From the NCBI GenBank assembly GCA_020152595.1, contig JAIGNY010001912.1, positions 2,605,001 to 2,669,000 on the forward strand: DNA of 64,000 bases, written 5' to 3'. Positions 44,244-56,302 of the stretch are shown in pieces. The notes beneath the pieces are model-generated. The model saw only the letters and a program-made list of their open reading frames with translations. It was not told the origin of the DNA and searched no databases. The translations under genes and the position numbers were made by a program. Source of the DNA: Chiridota heheva (Eukaryota > Echinodermata > Holothuroidea > Apodida > Chiridotidae). Each line of letters starts with the position of its first letter. Within the stretch, counting starts at the first letter, position 1.

Positions 44244-45548
44244 ATTCAAATCACACACACATTCGGCTGACAAAATAATTCCAATCAATGACTTTTTACA
44301 AACTGTAAACCCAATTAGCATAATCCTTCTTAAATGTGCGAATCACAAATGCCCAGTAATCACCAATGATTGGGGATATTATGCACTTTGATTTCGCCGA
44401 AATCTAAATCTGAGTAGGCTAACTTGTAAAATGCACCGTGAATGTGTAGCATTATTGACCTAATGTTAGGCCATAATTAATAATAAGGCTTTAAATCCCA
44501 CGCAATCAAGGCCCGTTTTACAAGCTGTTGAATCGACCAAGAAACCTTGAAAAATACTTGAATCGTGACAATCAGTACATTTACAGGTAAATATTACCTG
44601 ATGAGTCAAATAAATTTTGCAAGAAAGAAAAAATATTGCAAAATAAACAAACAGAAAAAGGTTTTAACAGAGTTAAAATTCTGCAAGCGTCGCAAAAAAG
44701 GCCGCCGTTTGTTCCAGAGAACCGATATTTCAGAACTTCCTGGTGGTGGTGTAGTTTTGAAATGTTTTACGGCGAGGTTTCATAAGCCTAGTATGCAAGA
44801 TTTTCAGTGGAACTTTGAAAGCCGTAGCAATTAGGACAAAAAAAGTTATGCGATGTTGAGTTTAAAAGACATTGAATGGAAGTTATCTGTTCTTTCTAAA
44901 CTGAATTTCCATGCATATTTTCCATAGAGATGATGATTTATACTGTAGTTTGTTTGTTTGTTTGATGAGGTCTTAACGGCACCACGACAACGAAGGTCAA
45001 ATTGTGCCTGAGAGGTCAGATCATTTTAGAGGTAGTAAGGAAAGAGGCCAGGGGAAGAATGAGAGAAATTCAAGAACAAAAGCCAGAAAGCTGTGATCGA
45101 GAGAGGAGGTGCATGGGTAAAACTAAAAACAAAGTAGAGAGGGGGTGGAAGAGGAGAATTAAATATGGTTGTAGAGGGATGCATGCTGAAGGAAGGAGAC
45201 TATTTTATCTGGAGGATTTTTTTGGAAGAACTCAGCAATTGAGTTGTGGGGAGCGAGAGAAGCTCTGAGAAGGTTGTACAGGGGGCAAGCAAGGAGAACA
45301 TGTTGGATTGTGAGGATGCAGTGAAGTAAACTTTTTACGATTTGGAAAGCAAAACTCAACGTCGATTTGGGCAATGGAGTCAGTACTTTTCCCATACTGG
45401 TTGCGCGATTTTTTTACTTCGCATCGTAGTTTTGGAGCAATTTTGGTGTATTTCCAAAAATTACCGTACTAAACGCGTGTACACTATACACGCTCGCTTT
45501 TTTGGGCGTGTACACGTTTACTAACATCCCTAAACGTTCACAGCTCTA
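44244..45548 (-). mobile_element. hAT-type element copy B, inverted and interrupted
   Basis: It is the reverse complement of 7653-8588 of copy A, ending at 45548 with the TAGAGCTGTGA terminus. The opposite terminus (about 125 bp) is lost at 44244. An I-like 3' end (44949-45320) is inserted within it, with copy-A sequence resuming immediately on both sides. A plus frame at 44565-44834 corresponds to 8274-8011 in copy A but begins at GTG, not ATG. Confidence 0.85.
44949..45320 (-). mobile_element. I-like LINE 3' end nested in the hAT element
   Basis: The CAAA tail (complement of 44949-44964) is followed by the family's 3' UTR and zinc-knuckle region, and it is 5'-truncated at 45320 next to 'gtgaagtaaac' of the host element. 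Nearly identical to 48708-49060, so both are fairly young copies. Confidence 0.85.
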
Positions 45549-46519
45549 CTTAAGATCCAGGATCCTTATCATCTATCACACTACATGAACAACATACTAG
45601 TGCAGACCATTATCTCATGTTAAGAAAAATAACATCAACAACAAAAATGTAGGTGTTTCCACCTGTGGTATAATGATCACGTGACCCCTGGTGAAACCAT
45701 AACAGTCCTCAATACAACTTCTACAAGAAATTTTTTAGGTTGAAATCCTGAACATGGAAACTATTGCATTGGCTTGGTATCCAAAGTTGCTGGGCCCCAA
45801 AACCTGCATGGCTTCCAAAATACCACTGTACATGTACATGGATCACAACAAAGTTACACAGATCATGTATGTAATTTCTATGGCAAAGATTATTATACTT
45901 TTGGGTTATTCTTGTTCATCAATAATTTGTAATATGAAGCAAAGCAATACCCATTATTATCAAGTTTCTACTCTACCAGCGTAGGCAAAGAAAATGCATG
46001 GTAACCAAAAGATGTTCATAAATTAGTAAAGCTTCTGCAGAGAAATTAAAGCCCATTGCAAATCCATAGTACATCCTAGACAATGAATAACCTTGAAAAG
46101 TGCATGGGTTAATAACACAAGAGTTGGTAATGAACCTATGACTTCATACTGGAATCAAATTTCAGTAGCGTTATTGATCTGCTGAAACCCAAGAGGGCAT
46201 TTTAAACACTACCACAATTCTCTAAAACACATCCAATTAAACCTAAATGCTGGTTGATCTTTCACAACAATGCCCTTAGCAATTAACACAGGACAGATTC
46301 CAACTTGTGTTTTCTTAGCACAGATATCAACCTGTGTTAAGCCCTGAGAGAAATTAATTTGCAAACGATAATGCAACTCTATTGGAAGATGTGAAAGATG
46401 TGAGAATTCATAAAACCATGGCGCTTCCATCTGATAGTAGCTCTATGATTACACACACATGGACAAAATAATCTCAAAAGAAAATTTCTTGTAGTAACTC
46501 CACTGGAAGATTAGCACAA
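45549..46519. other. no feature recognised
   Basis: Noncoding AT-rich sequence. No element ends, RNA genes or family-like proteins are seen. Confidence 0.45.
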
Positions 46520-47165
46520 TTATTAGACCCATGGACAAGAAGCGGGCTACAAGTGTACCATATATGATATGAATCCACATTACTGTTCTTGAGATGTTAA
46601 CGAGCAATATTTGGCAAAACCACTTTAAACCCCACCCACTGCACATAATAATGATTCAACGTTTTTATACTATGAGCATGTAAACACTAGCTAACAACAT
46701 TATTTAACCACATATGAAACAAAACGGACATACGCTTGTTGAAATATGTGCATTTCAAGATTATTTAAGTAAGCCTCATCCACTCATTATTATGCATGAC
46801 ATCACCTCTAAAATTAATATGCCACATCTGCAGACCATGGGCTACATGTGTACCACATATGACATAAATCCAAGTCATTGTTCTGGAGATTTCGTGTTTA
46901 CAAGCTATATTTGGCAAAACAACTTTAAGCCACGCCCACTGCACATATTAATGAGATTCAACATTTTTATACCATGCGCATGTGGACACCAGCTAACATT
47001 ATCATACCAAACATGAAACAAAACTGATACATGGTTGTTGAAAAATGTGAATTTGAAGTTTCTACATTAAGCCCCACCCACTCAGTCTTACGAACCATGG
47101 GCTACCTGTATCCCATATATGACAGGAATCCACTTTATCGTTCTTGAGATATCATGTTTACAAGC
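46520..47165. repeat. second block of the ~297-bp tandem family
   Basis: The landmarks of 22730-23880 recur: 'cccacccactgcacat' near 46629 and 'cacgcccactgcacat' near 46927 are 298 bp apart; 'cactcattattatgcatgacatcacc', 'ccatgggctac' and 'gttcttgagat' also recur. About two units. As at the first block, a CA-rich stretch and 'cataggttcctgat' follow (47180-47310). Confidence 0.75.
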
Positions 47166-47285
47166 TTGGCATCACACACATACCTACATACACACACACA
47201 TAAATGTACACCATTACGCACACACACATACATGTACACACTTACACACACACACATACACCTTCATGACCGCATAGGTTCCTGA
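47166..47285. repeat. interrupted CA microsatellite
   Basis: CA and ACAT runs broken by short unique words, in the same relative place as the CA run split by the hAT element at 23882-25616. Confidence 0.8.
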
Positions 47286-48125
47286 TATTATCGCTTTGGA
47301 ACCAAAAATGTTCATGCTTTTGTGATTTATTTGCCTTTTTTTTTGGCTGGAATATATAATCTATTGATTTTGTAAGAATTTCTTCATGTTTTCTCTCATT
47401 CTTCTCATATTCTCTGCCTGTTTAGAATTGGAACATTATTCGAGGTGATTTTAATGTTAGAATTATATATATTTTTTATTTTCTTCACCAATAAAACTGT
47501 GTAATCTTCATGGGAATTTTTTCTATCATTTTAAGCATCAAAAACACATCAAAAAGGCATCAAAAACACACAATTTTTCAGAGCTTTCAGAGACTTTGCC
47601 CACTAGACCCCTATCAAGGGTTATCCATAGACCCAACTCCACACACTGTATGGTGCCATAATGTATATATAGATTTTTTCTTCATAATTTTCTGTGTCCC
47701 CCTCGAAAACCCAAAATCTGTGGCGACGTCATTACCTACCAACAATGCATATATCTCCATAATATATGTATTGAAGTGGGCGTATGGTATTTCTTTATCT
47801 GATTCAAAGATTTAAATTTTTCTGTGCGTTAGCAAATTGACACAAACTGATCTATTTCTTTCAAAGTAGTCATAGATGTATTTCTCAAAAAAGAGGTCAC
47901 GAATGCAATTCTGTCGGAATATTAACCAGAAAACCAAAATGTTTAGTAATACCGATGCATTCTTTCATTGTTGGTTGATTTTTAAGTTTTAAACTGGGCA
48001 TTATATATCATGAAATATACTAAATAACATATATTCATCTGCCAAGCCCACCCACCATGCATATCAGCAGATTATAACCGATTTCATGTATGTCTATGTA
48101 AATATTTGTGCCATTTGCTATCCCT
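47286..48125. other. no feature recognised
   Basis: After 'gcataggttcctgatattatcgc', which parallels 25625-25650, the sequence is unassigned and AT-rich. Confidence 0.4.
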
Positions 48126-48411
48126 TAAATTACCCCGCTAAGCGTAGCGGGGATATTTACGAGAGTTATACTTACCTTCCATGCTATAAATATGCAATCT
48201 GGTCACATGACCTGATTCTAACGTACTTCTAACCAAACTTAAAAATGTAGTTACCATCCCAGCCCTCCATATTACCTCTACTAACCCTCACTTAACATTC
48301 CACCAAATCCTGAGCAAGAGGGGAGGTAAGCTGGGGAGGTGAGCTGGGATGCATGGAAGGTACGTATGACTCTCATAAATATCCCCGCTACGCTTAGCGG
48401 GGTAAATTTAC
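48126..48411. mobile_element. fold-back element with ~60-bp inverted arms
   Basis: The arm 'taccccgctaagcgtagcgg' with flanks (48126-48185) pairs with the complement at 48350-48411 ('ccccgctacgcttagcgggg'), including 'atatttacgagagttatac' opposite 'gtatgactctcataaatat'. Each arm has its own inner palindrome (ccccgct...agcgggg). The loop carries the terminal sequence of the DIRS-like element next to it. Confidence 0.8.
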
Positions 48412-48692
48412 TTCTAGTTATACCGTACCTTCCATGCTATAAATATGCAATCAGATTGCAACCAAGGATAGGAAGGAAGGGAGTCCAGGTCGCAGCACAA
48501 TTTTCTAAAGGCTGGTCCTAAAACTCGCACTAGTCTTATCCTGCTTAAAGGACGGAACTTCTTCTCGCTTAAGGTCGAAAGACCTCTAAAAAGGAACTAT
48601 TAAAAATAGTAACCCACTGCTAGTTATAATAGGAGAACAGGAAGCACCCTGCTAAGAATAACCAAGGCAAGACGTCTACAAAACAAAGGTTA

Positions 48693-49190
48693 TGTTTGTT
48701 TGTTTGATGAGGTCTTAACGGCACCACGACAACGAAGGTCAAATTGTGCCTGAGAGGTCAGATCATTTTAGAGGCAGTAAGGAAAGAGACCAGGGGAAGA
48801 ATGAGAGAAACCCAAGAACAAAAGCCAGAAAGCTGTGATCGAGAGAGGAGGTGCATGGGTAAAACTAAAAACAAAGCAGAGAGGGGGTGGAAGAGGAGGA
48901 CCAAACATGGTCGTAGAGGGATGCATGCTGAAGGAAGGAGACTATCTCATCTGGAGGATTTTTTTGGAAGAACTCAGCAATTGAGTTGTGGGGAGCGAGA
49001 GAAGCTCTGGGAAGGTTGTACAGGGGGCAAGCAAGGAGAACGTGTTGGATTGTAAGGATGCAGTTGCAATTGTTACAGAGGGGTTGGGGGGAACCAATAG
49101 GGAGGTGGGAGTGAGTGAGGTGGGTGTGACCAATTCTAAGACGGGTAATATGAACGTTGTCGATACGAGAAAGGTTGTTGGTGGTGGAGG
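48693..49190 (-). mobile_element. I-like LINE 3' end nested in the DIRS-like element
   Basis: The CAAA tail at 48693 and the same 3' region as 44949-45320, extended about 130 bp further 5' to 'ggtaatatgaacgttgtcga', which matches 5644-5664 of the long copy. 5'-truncated. Confidence 0.85.
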
Positions 49191-49439
49191 TTAGTCACCC
49201 GTAAAAGCATGAGAACGGAAACCGTTAGTGAACAGAGTCAAACTGTAAACAATGGCCAATACGTCATGACGAAAACTTATAAGGTTCGCCAGAGGACTGG
49301 TACGGTTTGGTAAAGCATGAAGGGAGCAAATCGTCTGTAAAATTAAACTAAAAAGAAGCTGCCAAAACCGCAGCAGAACCATGTTAGTAAAACATAAATG
49401 AAATAAAAGATGCCAAAGATCAGCAAAATTCAGTTAGTA

Positions 49440-51480
49440 AAACAACGAAAGAACAATCGCCAAAACAATGGCAAAGTTTTGTTAGTAAGAATAGATAAAA
49501 TAAAAAGAACCTGTGCAACGGCAAAAAAAAATTCATCAGTAAAAAGAAATAAATTAAACGTGCCAGAACAAAATGCTACCCCTTGCCCTCGGAAGGAAAA
49601 GGTACCTGCTCTGCGTGCAGAGGGGAAGGAGCATTGACCGCTCTTTGCCACATTTACTTTGCCAGTCGCTGAAGTAGACTCCTGGCGAGAGAAAGAAGCT
49701 GTATAGCGTCCTGTTACTGCGACGATGGACCCGTCGCTGGGTAGGCGCACCACGGCCCGGTACGGGGGCCGAAGGATGGTGATGTGCAGGAATAAAAGAA
49801 AAGACTTCGTCCTCGCTAACAGCTTTTTAGTTTTCCGAAGATCGTCTTGCCGGCCAGTTTGGCACAACAGGACATCTCGGAAGTGACCAGCAAATAGGTC
49901 CGGGCCTTCTGTTGGTAAGTGCCGAAGGTCCGTCTGAGTGGCGTCAGAGAATCCGAGGAGAGGGAGAACATTCTCCACCTCTCCCTGACTACCTTTGCGG
50001 AGACTCGGGTGAGTTGGTCGACTGTCGCGTTGAGCAAATCCAAGAGTCAGGTTAACAAAGGTGCGGTCGTTGTAAGGACGTCTGCTGGCAGATGTCTGGC
50101 AGATGTCTAGCAGAAATGAGTCTAACCCCTCTGTCACCTGTATGGCGAGGGCTTGGTATTTAAAGCCCAGCCATATGGCCTGGTCAACAGCTGTTAAAGA
50201 ATCTTCCCTCCGTTGGACCGCAGGATCAAAAAATTTCTTGGCCCTGGCCACGGAGCTAGACACTACTGCGGTGCTGCTCGACGGCTGGCAGAGGAGTTGC
50301 CACACTCCTTCCCAGATCAAGGGGGTGCCTATGAACGCCTGAAAGGCAGCTGGTTGGACACGCGTGGCCTTGTCAACCTCTTTGTTGTGGGCCGTCTAGT
50401 CCCTGTCCAGGGTCTTGGCCCAATGCTAAAGCCTGGTCACCAGAGAGGCATCAATAGGGAATTGTCTAGCCGCTTAGTATTCCTCGGGGTTGAGCTGAGC
50501 AGTCTACGCTGAGACTGTGGGCCAGCCTCTACGAAAGGTGCTTCTACAACATCCGGCTTAATTTCCCGTTCTAGGAAATCAAGAAGCGGGGGAGGTGGCG
50601 GGAAGAGGACCTCATCCGGTAACCAGTAGGATACCGGGGTCCTATCTAGTGCGGTCTGCATTGTTGATGTGGCACTGGGGACAACTTGAACTGGGGTAGT
50701 GGAAGGAATCTCCCGTTCTGGGGGGAGTCCCGTGCTTTAGGAGTGTCTGAAGTCTCCACCGGAGAGTCCAGATTGTCCAAAAAATCGATATCCTCTCCAG
50801 AGGGATAGATGTCGAGGGCATCCTCTTCCAAAACTTCAGGGTCGGGTGGATGCCATGCCATGGCAGTGGCAGCTGCTGGGGGGCAAGGTGCAGGAGGTGG
50901 TAGTCTCCGCTCCTGGGACACCAAAGTCTCAAATGTTTGCCTGAGTGTGTCCTTGAAGGTAGGATCCTCAAGGGGATTTCCCCTGTCTCGCTTCCTTCGC
51001 CTCCGCCTGGGCTCACGGGAGGACGAGGAAGAGAAAGAGGAGGAAAAGGACTGGTGATATCGGCTCCGTCCCCTCCTGTGTGTATTATCCCGTTCCTCCT
51101 CCCGTCCCTCCTCCAAAGCCTGCCTCGCTCAGGAGACATTATTAGGGGGACGGGAGAGTCGGGCTCCGCCACAGCATTTGGTACTAAAGTAGTACATGTA
51201 AGCGTACGCCTACTCCGTTGTGGGGGCCAGTCATCAGGTGCCCTGCTAAGAGTGGGCGGCTGCCTTGCCTCGCGGGCGAGGGGGCTGCGGCTTAGGCGGC
51301 GGAGAAGAAGACGAAGACAGCCTGTCTGACCGTTGCTTCTTCGCTCTCTCAGCCGCTTTTTGAAAGTGCCGGTCGCGGTAGAGTCAGGGCTCCGACCACT
51401 CTGCTTGATATAAGTCGCTGCACAGAGTGCACGGGCTGGACTCGCATAACACATGAGATGGATGTCACCGGAGCATAACT
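49440..51480 (-). pseudogene. gag-like ORF1 of the DIRS-like element, frameshifted
   Basis: On the minus strand, near 51440-51300, one frame gives SPCTLCSDLYQAEW, a stop, then HFQKAAERAKKQRSDRLSSSSSPPP: a Cys motif followed by a basic Ser-rich stretch, as at the N-terminus of DIRS/Ngaro ORF1. Downstream are an Arg/Ser-rich segment (about 51060-50960), an acidic segment LEEDALDIYPSGEDIDFL (about 50820), and a helical region with DLLNATVDQLTRVSAKVVRE (about 50040). The pieces lie in different frames. Such proteins package element RNA. The assignment rests on order and composition, not on a catalytic motif. Confidence 0.5.
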
Positions 51481-51784
51481 TAAAGAAGCGTTTACACGTG
51501 ATGAATCACGGGACATCTTGGGTGCGTAACGCACCAACACTTCGGAACCTGTCCATGATACTGGTGAAAAATATTGTGGAACTGTAACGTTCAAAGCGGA
51601 AAATCTTACTGAAGGCAGATTACACAGCCGTGGAACTGCATAGCTAATGGCTACAGAACCACGAAGAATATAGCTCTCGTGATGCAATACTTCTCGTGAA
51701 GATTGTCATTTATCACTGACCACGTAGCTTCGTAGCTAGCGGGTCTCTTTCTGCGTTTATCGTACAGTGTATGTTATCCCGTTA

Positions 51785-51970
51785 CAAAACTCTGGAGCTG
51801 TACGGATCCGTTCACCGGAGCTGTAAAGCCGTAGGCCAAGGAGCCGCCCGATGGACCCGCACGGACTTGTGAACACGGGCCATGGAGCCGTCTGACGGAC
51901 CTGTCACGGACCCGTGAAGCCAGGCCGTGGAGCCATAGGGAGCCGATCACCGGAGCCATGCGGACCCGTG
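51785..51970. repeat. degenerate GGAGCCG / GGACCCGTGAA repeat
   Basis: 'ggagc(c/t)g' and 'ggacccgtgaa'-like words alternate about every 20-30 bp upstream of the gag-like region. Complementary words ('cacgggcc'/'ggcccgtg' type) allow local pairing. Possibly part of the element's untranslated leader. Function unknown. Confidence 0.5.
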
Positions 51971-53394
51971 AAAGTAACGTAATGGCTCAACAGTGAGCCA
52001 TAAAATTACTTATAACTCATTTCTTACCTCTTTGGGCACTGCCTTTTTGTGGCCCTACCAGTCCCTACACGGAACCATGGTTCACAGCGGTGTACAAAGG
52101 AGTTACCCACTAACAATCTCACCCACCGACTCAGTAGCGTCGAGAAGGGGGCGCTAGTAGTTTATTTTAAGTGACACCTAGGACGCCACTTAGCTGATCA
52201 AAATAGACTCAGGTAACTCACGTCCGATAGACTGCACCTGTGGCCCTGCCAATCAGGTAAAAGTAAACTACTAACACAGACCTATACCGCTCAGTAGTGT
52301 CGAGTCAGTGGTCATGGCAGAAGCAAAAACTCCTGAAACTATAATAATTTATGTCGCCTCTTGGCATTCTAAAAAAGAAAAACAAATATATATATATATA
52401 TAGAAAATATATAAATAGTTACACCAAGGCTCCCCTACGGAGGATGTACTTACAACCCTTAGGCGGGCGAGACTGGTCTGCTTAGACGGGGAGACGTTAA
52501 ACATAGTTAGGCAAGCCACAGCATTTTAGAATATTAAAAAAAATTATCAAAAAAAACACTACCTATTTTTTTTTTAACCCAAGAAAATGCACCGAACGTA
52601 AATTCTTTAAAAATGCAGGGGTAGTATGGAAAACGCAAACCACTTAGTAACTTGGTGTTTGTGGAGATAAAAAGAAAAGATTAGATCTTCTGAAAAGAGG
52701 ATTCCAGGGAGACCCCTCAAGGTATCTCCAACGCCCCAAAATTCAAGCTTGAAAATTAAACTCTTAATTATATGCGAGTAAAATGAACACAAGACATGTA
52801 CTGGTAAATAAATTAAAATATAGGCTCTCTTGTAACAACTGTAGCTCCTTGGAGCTGTGTAAAACCGACTCCTTGAAAACCCTGTGGTGACGTCGACCCA
52901 ATACGCATGCGCCATCATCAATTAAAGAAATTGGCCTAATGCATACGAGAACCTGTACTAAAGATATCCTAACATGTTAATGCATAGTATAACGCTAGGC
53001 TCTCCTCGTGGAAGGGCGGGCCGAGGGTGAAAAACACTCAAACCCAGAAGCAAGAGGTCCTCTAGACAGGCACACTTGGTGCTTTAGGGCTTAAAACACC
53101 CGCCACAAGAGTGGGACTCTCTCAAACTAGCCACCCGCTTTGTACGGATGGAGACAAAAACACTCTATCGTAAGTGTAGGCTTAACGGGAAAGTCCTGTG
53201 AGTCGGATCGAAGAATTCCCGGTCCCATGGCTAACTTGTCTTACCTTAGGAGACTTGAAAAGGCGAACCAAATAAGGTTAAACAGCGTAAAAACCTGCCT
53301 GGTAGAAGCTGCAAGGGAGAAAATTGTTAGAAAAAGGTTAAATTTTTAAAAGAAATTTAACCACTTCCAGCGAAGTTGTGATAACAATGTGCTG
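51971..53394. other. interior of the DIRS-like element without frames
   Basis: No coding signal. A TA microsatellite lies at about 52386-52402. No primer-binding or polypurine tract is apparent. It leads into the right inverted end. Confidence 0.45.
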
Positions 53395-53614
53395 AAAAGA
53401 AGTGAGGGTTAGTAGAGGTAATATGGAGCTCAGGGCTGGCTGGTAACTACATTTTTAAGGTCGGTTAGAAGTGCCTTATAATCAGGTCATGTGACCAGAT
53501 TGCATATTTATAGCATTGAAGGTAAGGTATAATAACTAGAAGTCAATTGAAGAAACTCCAGAACTTGCACAAAACTTAGCCTGCATATTTAGCATACATT
53601 GCAACAATGAAGAC

Positions 53615-54838
53615 AAATGGTTTGGTTTGGTTTGTTAATGTTTAACGTGTGCCAAGAGGGTGTTAATAAATTATGGTGTAAGAGTTAGAAAAGTGAGAGA
53701 TGGAAGGTTTGTAAGGGAAAAAAGATTGAATAGGTTGGTGCAGGAGGGAGAACGGATGGAATGGAAGTACGGGTTACGTGGATCGGTGAAGATGTGGAGA
53801 GCAAAGGAGAGGTCAGCCTTTGTATATCAGAGGTCGAAAGGGAGTTCATTGGCCTCGATGTGGAGACTGGTGATAGGGGAAGTGAGAGTGGCGCCAAGGC
53901 AAAGCCTTAACGCAGTGTTCTCAGTGACCTCCAGGTGTTTCAAGTAAAATTTACAGGTGGAGGCGAAGGTGAAATTGCCATAATCCACCCTGAATTTGAG
54001 GAGGGAGTGGTATAAGGTGAGCAGAGTCAGCCGGTTTGCTCTTCAGTCAGTGCTTGAGAGGACCTTGAGGAGATTAAGGATTTTGTGGCATTTTGTTTTA
54101 AGGGTGTTGATGTGGGGAGATAGGAAAGTTTGGAGTCAAGAGTGATTCTGAGGAAGTGAGAACTGTCTCTACTAGAGATTATGGAATCTTTGAGGCGGAT
54201 ATTGGGGTAGAGGAAGGAGTTGCTGTTGTTAAAATGGATGAGAACAGTTTTGTCATTTTAGAAGTTGAAATCGTTGGAGTCACTCCAGTGAGCCAGAGTA
54301 TCCAGACAGTGTTGTAGGTTATTTTGGAGAGTATGGAAGCATGGAGAGGATGAGTAGATAGTAAAATCGTCGACATAGGCAGAGCTTTTGATGTTGGGGG
54401 TGAGAGTTTTGGTGATGCTGTTAATTTTGAGGATAAAGAGAGTGGGGGAGAGGATGCTGCTTGGGGGACACCCAGGTGTTGGGTGTACCTTTGGGAGTAG
54501 GTGTTACCGATGCGTACACAGAAGTGGCGGGAGTGAAAGGAGATCTGGATGAAGGTGGGGAGGGAGCCTCTGAGGCCAGAGGAGTGGAGGTCCTTGAGGA
54601 CACCATACCGCCACGTGGTGTCGAAGGCCTTTTTGAGGTCAAAGAAGATCAAAATGGCGTGATGATTTCTGACGAAGGTTTCACTAATGAAGGTGCGAGT
54701 TTGAGGACGTGGTCCAGGCAGTTTTTTTAAGCCATTTTGAGTGGGGGAGAGGATGGAGTTCCTCTCCAGGTACCAGCAGAGTCTGTAGTTGACCATATGT
54801 TCCATGATCTTACAGAGGCAGGAGGTTAGAGCAACAAG
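53615..54838 (-). mobile_element. second I/Jockey-like LINE: RT portion
   Basis: The minus strand from 54838 encodes the RT: IMEHMVNYRL, LFFDLKKAFDTTWRYG-type motif A (printed in one frame as IFFDLKKAFDTTWRYG), GLRG...R...F, then GVPQ(G) motif B with a frame change. The palm/thumb region continues in other frames (SSTDWRAN-type and DYGNF-like). It ends near 53615 in an AAACCAAACC tail. It differs in sequence from the I-like copies elsewhere here and lacks their RNase H and zinc-knuckle region. Frameshifts make it inactive. Confidence 0.75.
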
Positions 54839-56302
54839 CAGGGTTAAAGTCCAGGTAAACGCCCAGGGGGCAAGAGCCCTGCAGGCTGTTAGCTCTTTTG
54901 GTGTGATTGTTGTATCAGAAACTTGCCTAAAATCGTGTCAATTCCACACTTATAGGTTTGTTTAAAAGAATATATATTTTGGAACGAATGTTGTAATGTA
55001 GGATCCGAAGATGACTACAATATGTGACTTTACTTCAAATTAGTTGGGGTCCATGGATGATTGCCATGTTGTTTTGATGTAAGAATAAAGCAATTAAGTA
55101 AAACATTTATAACGTTTCTTTTGTAATGATTCAAATCGCAGAAGGTAAAAATTAAGTTTTTCACCCCTGTAAGCATTCGGTGCCCTCTCAGAAATCTTCA
55201 CTAAAGGCAGTTTGCCCCCAGCCACCATTCCACAGGGTTTAGGAGTATTGAAAGGGCCAATTGATGGCCCCAGAGAACAGGGTCAGGAGTGGTTAATTGC
55301 ATTTTGACAGTTTTAAATTTAAACAAGAGAATGCTAGTTGCATTTCAAAATACATTTTAACTGTTTAAAAATATAAATGAGACATATACATATTTATTTA
55401 GAGGGAGGGGGAGAGGGGTAGAAAAATGACCCAAAATTTTATAAGACAGGAAAAAATGCCAAGTTTTGGAAAGGGATGCTTTTGCACAAAAAATTTCACT
55501 ATGTTACAGGGGCAATCCTATAGTAGGGGTGTTGCTCCAGTTTTGGGCAAACCTGATCTTGGTGTTTTCATTTGTCATCTGTTAATTATTTACCATAAAA
55601 AATCGCTAATGGAAAGTCACTGCATTTGGAATAAGCAAAGATTAAGTTGAAATTGGGTATGCTTTTGTACAAAAATATGGGGGAAAGCTTGGCTGAGGTG
55701 GGGTTTCTCCACATTTTGGTAAGTCCTGGCCGGGGTTGTTAGAATCGCAGGCCTTCAACATATGATATTTGAAATGCAATTGCTGGAAAGGAAATAAAAA
55801 TGTAACATAATAAATACTGGGGATGGGGAGGCACGTGCCCAACAAAATCTGTCGTGCCCGCCCCCCTGCCGACCCAAATAAAAAACAAACTTTCCATATT
55901 TTCTTAATACGCATTGGTTATATTTAGCCTTTGATCTGTTATTTTCATTTAAAAGTATTCCGCCATTTTAGATCATATGATAAGCTAAGAATCTTCAGTG
56001 TTCCTGGGGAAATTTCGCCCTTGGACACCTACAGTACAGTAACGAAACTTGAAATTGTGTGTTGTGTAGATACAAAGAAGAAATGACCCAGACACCAACA
56101 CCAATGACACAAACTCTTTCAAGGGGACTCCCCACCCCTCAGACCTGGAGGAAATATCCATCTCCCTCCAATTTAGATATTTGTCTAAGATGAGAGAATC
56201 CCAAACATATTGGAAGTTTAAGAGTTTATTAAAGTTTCAACATTTTTATCCACTTTTTAGTTCCTGGTTCAGGAAGCAATATTTACTTAATACTTACTAT
56301 AA
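54839..56302. repeat. unassigned repeats, no gene
   Basis: Two related segments at about 55450-55580 and 55650-55760 share 'gatgcttttgcacaaaaa'/'tatgcttttgtacaaaaa' and '(t)tttgg(g/t)caaacctg'/'ttttggtaagtcctg' landmarks, a diverged duplication about 200 bp apart. A GC-rich 'cgtgcccgcccccctgccgac' end follows at 55852. Otherwise unassigned. Confidence 0.5.

Larger units (their letters stand above)
48163..53545 (-). mobile_element. DIRS-like element with inverted ends, gag only
   Basis: The block from 'ttaccttccatgctataaat' through 'ggtcacatgacctgatt', 'aaaaatgtagttacca' and 'atattacctctactaaccct' lies at 48163-48300, and its complement at 53395-53545, so the ends are inverted rather than direct as in LTR elements. 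A second partial start lies at 48418-48465. The interior on the minus strand encodes a gag-like protein (about 51480-49440) and nothing resembling RT, RNase H or tyrosine recombinase, so it is internally deleted. An I-like 3' end is inserted at 48693-49190. Confidence 0.6.

Noticed and set aside
50809..51329. Arg/Glu-rich and Gly-rich plus-strand frames opposite the gag-like region
   Set aside because: They are antisense shadows of the Ser/Arg- and Pro-rich gag segment.
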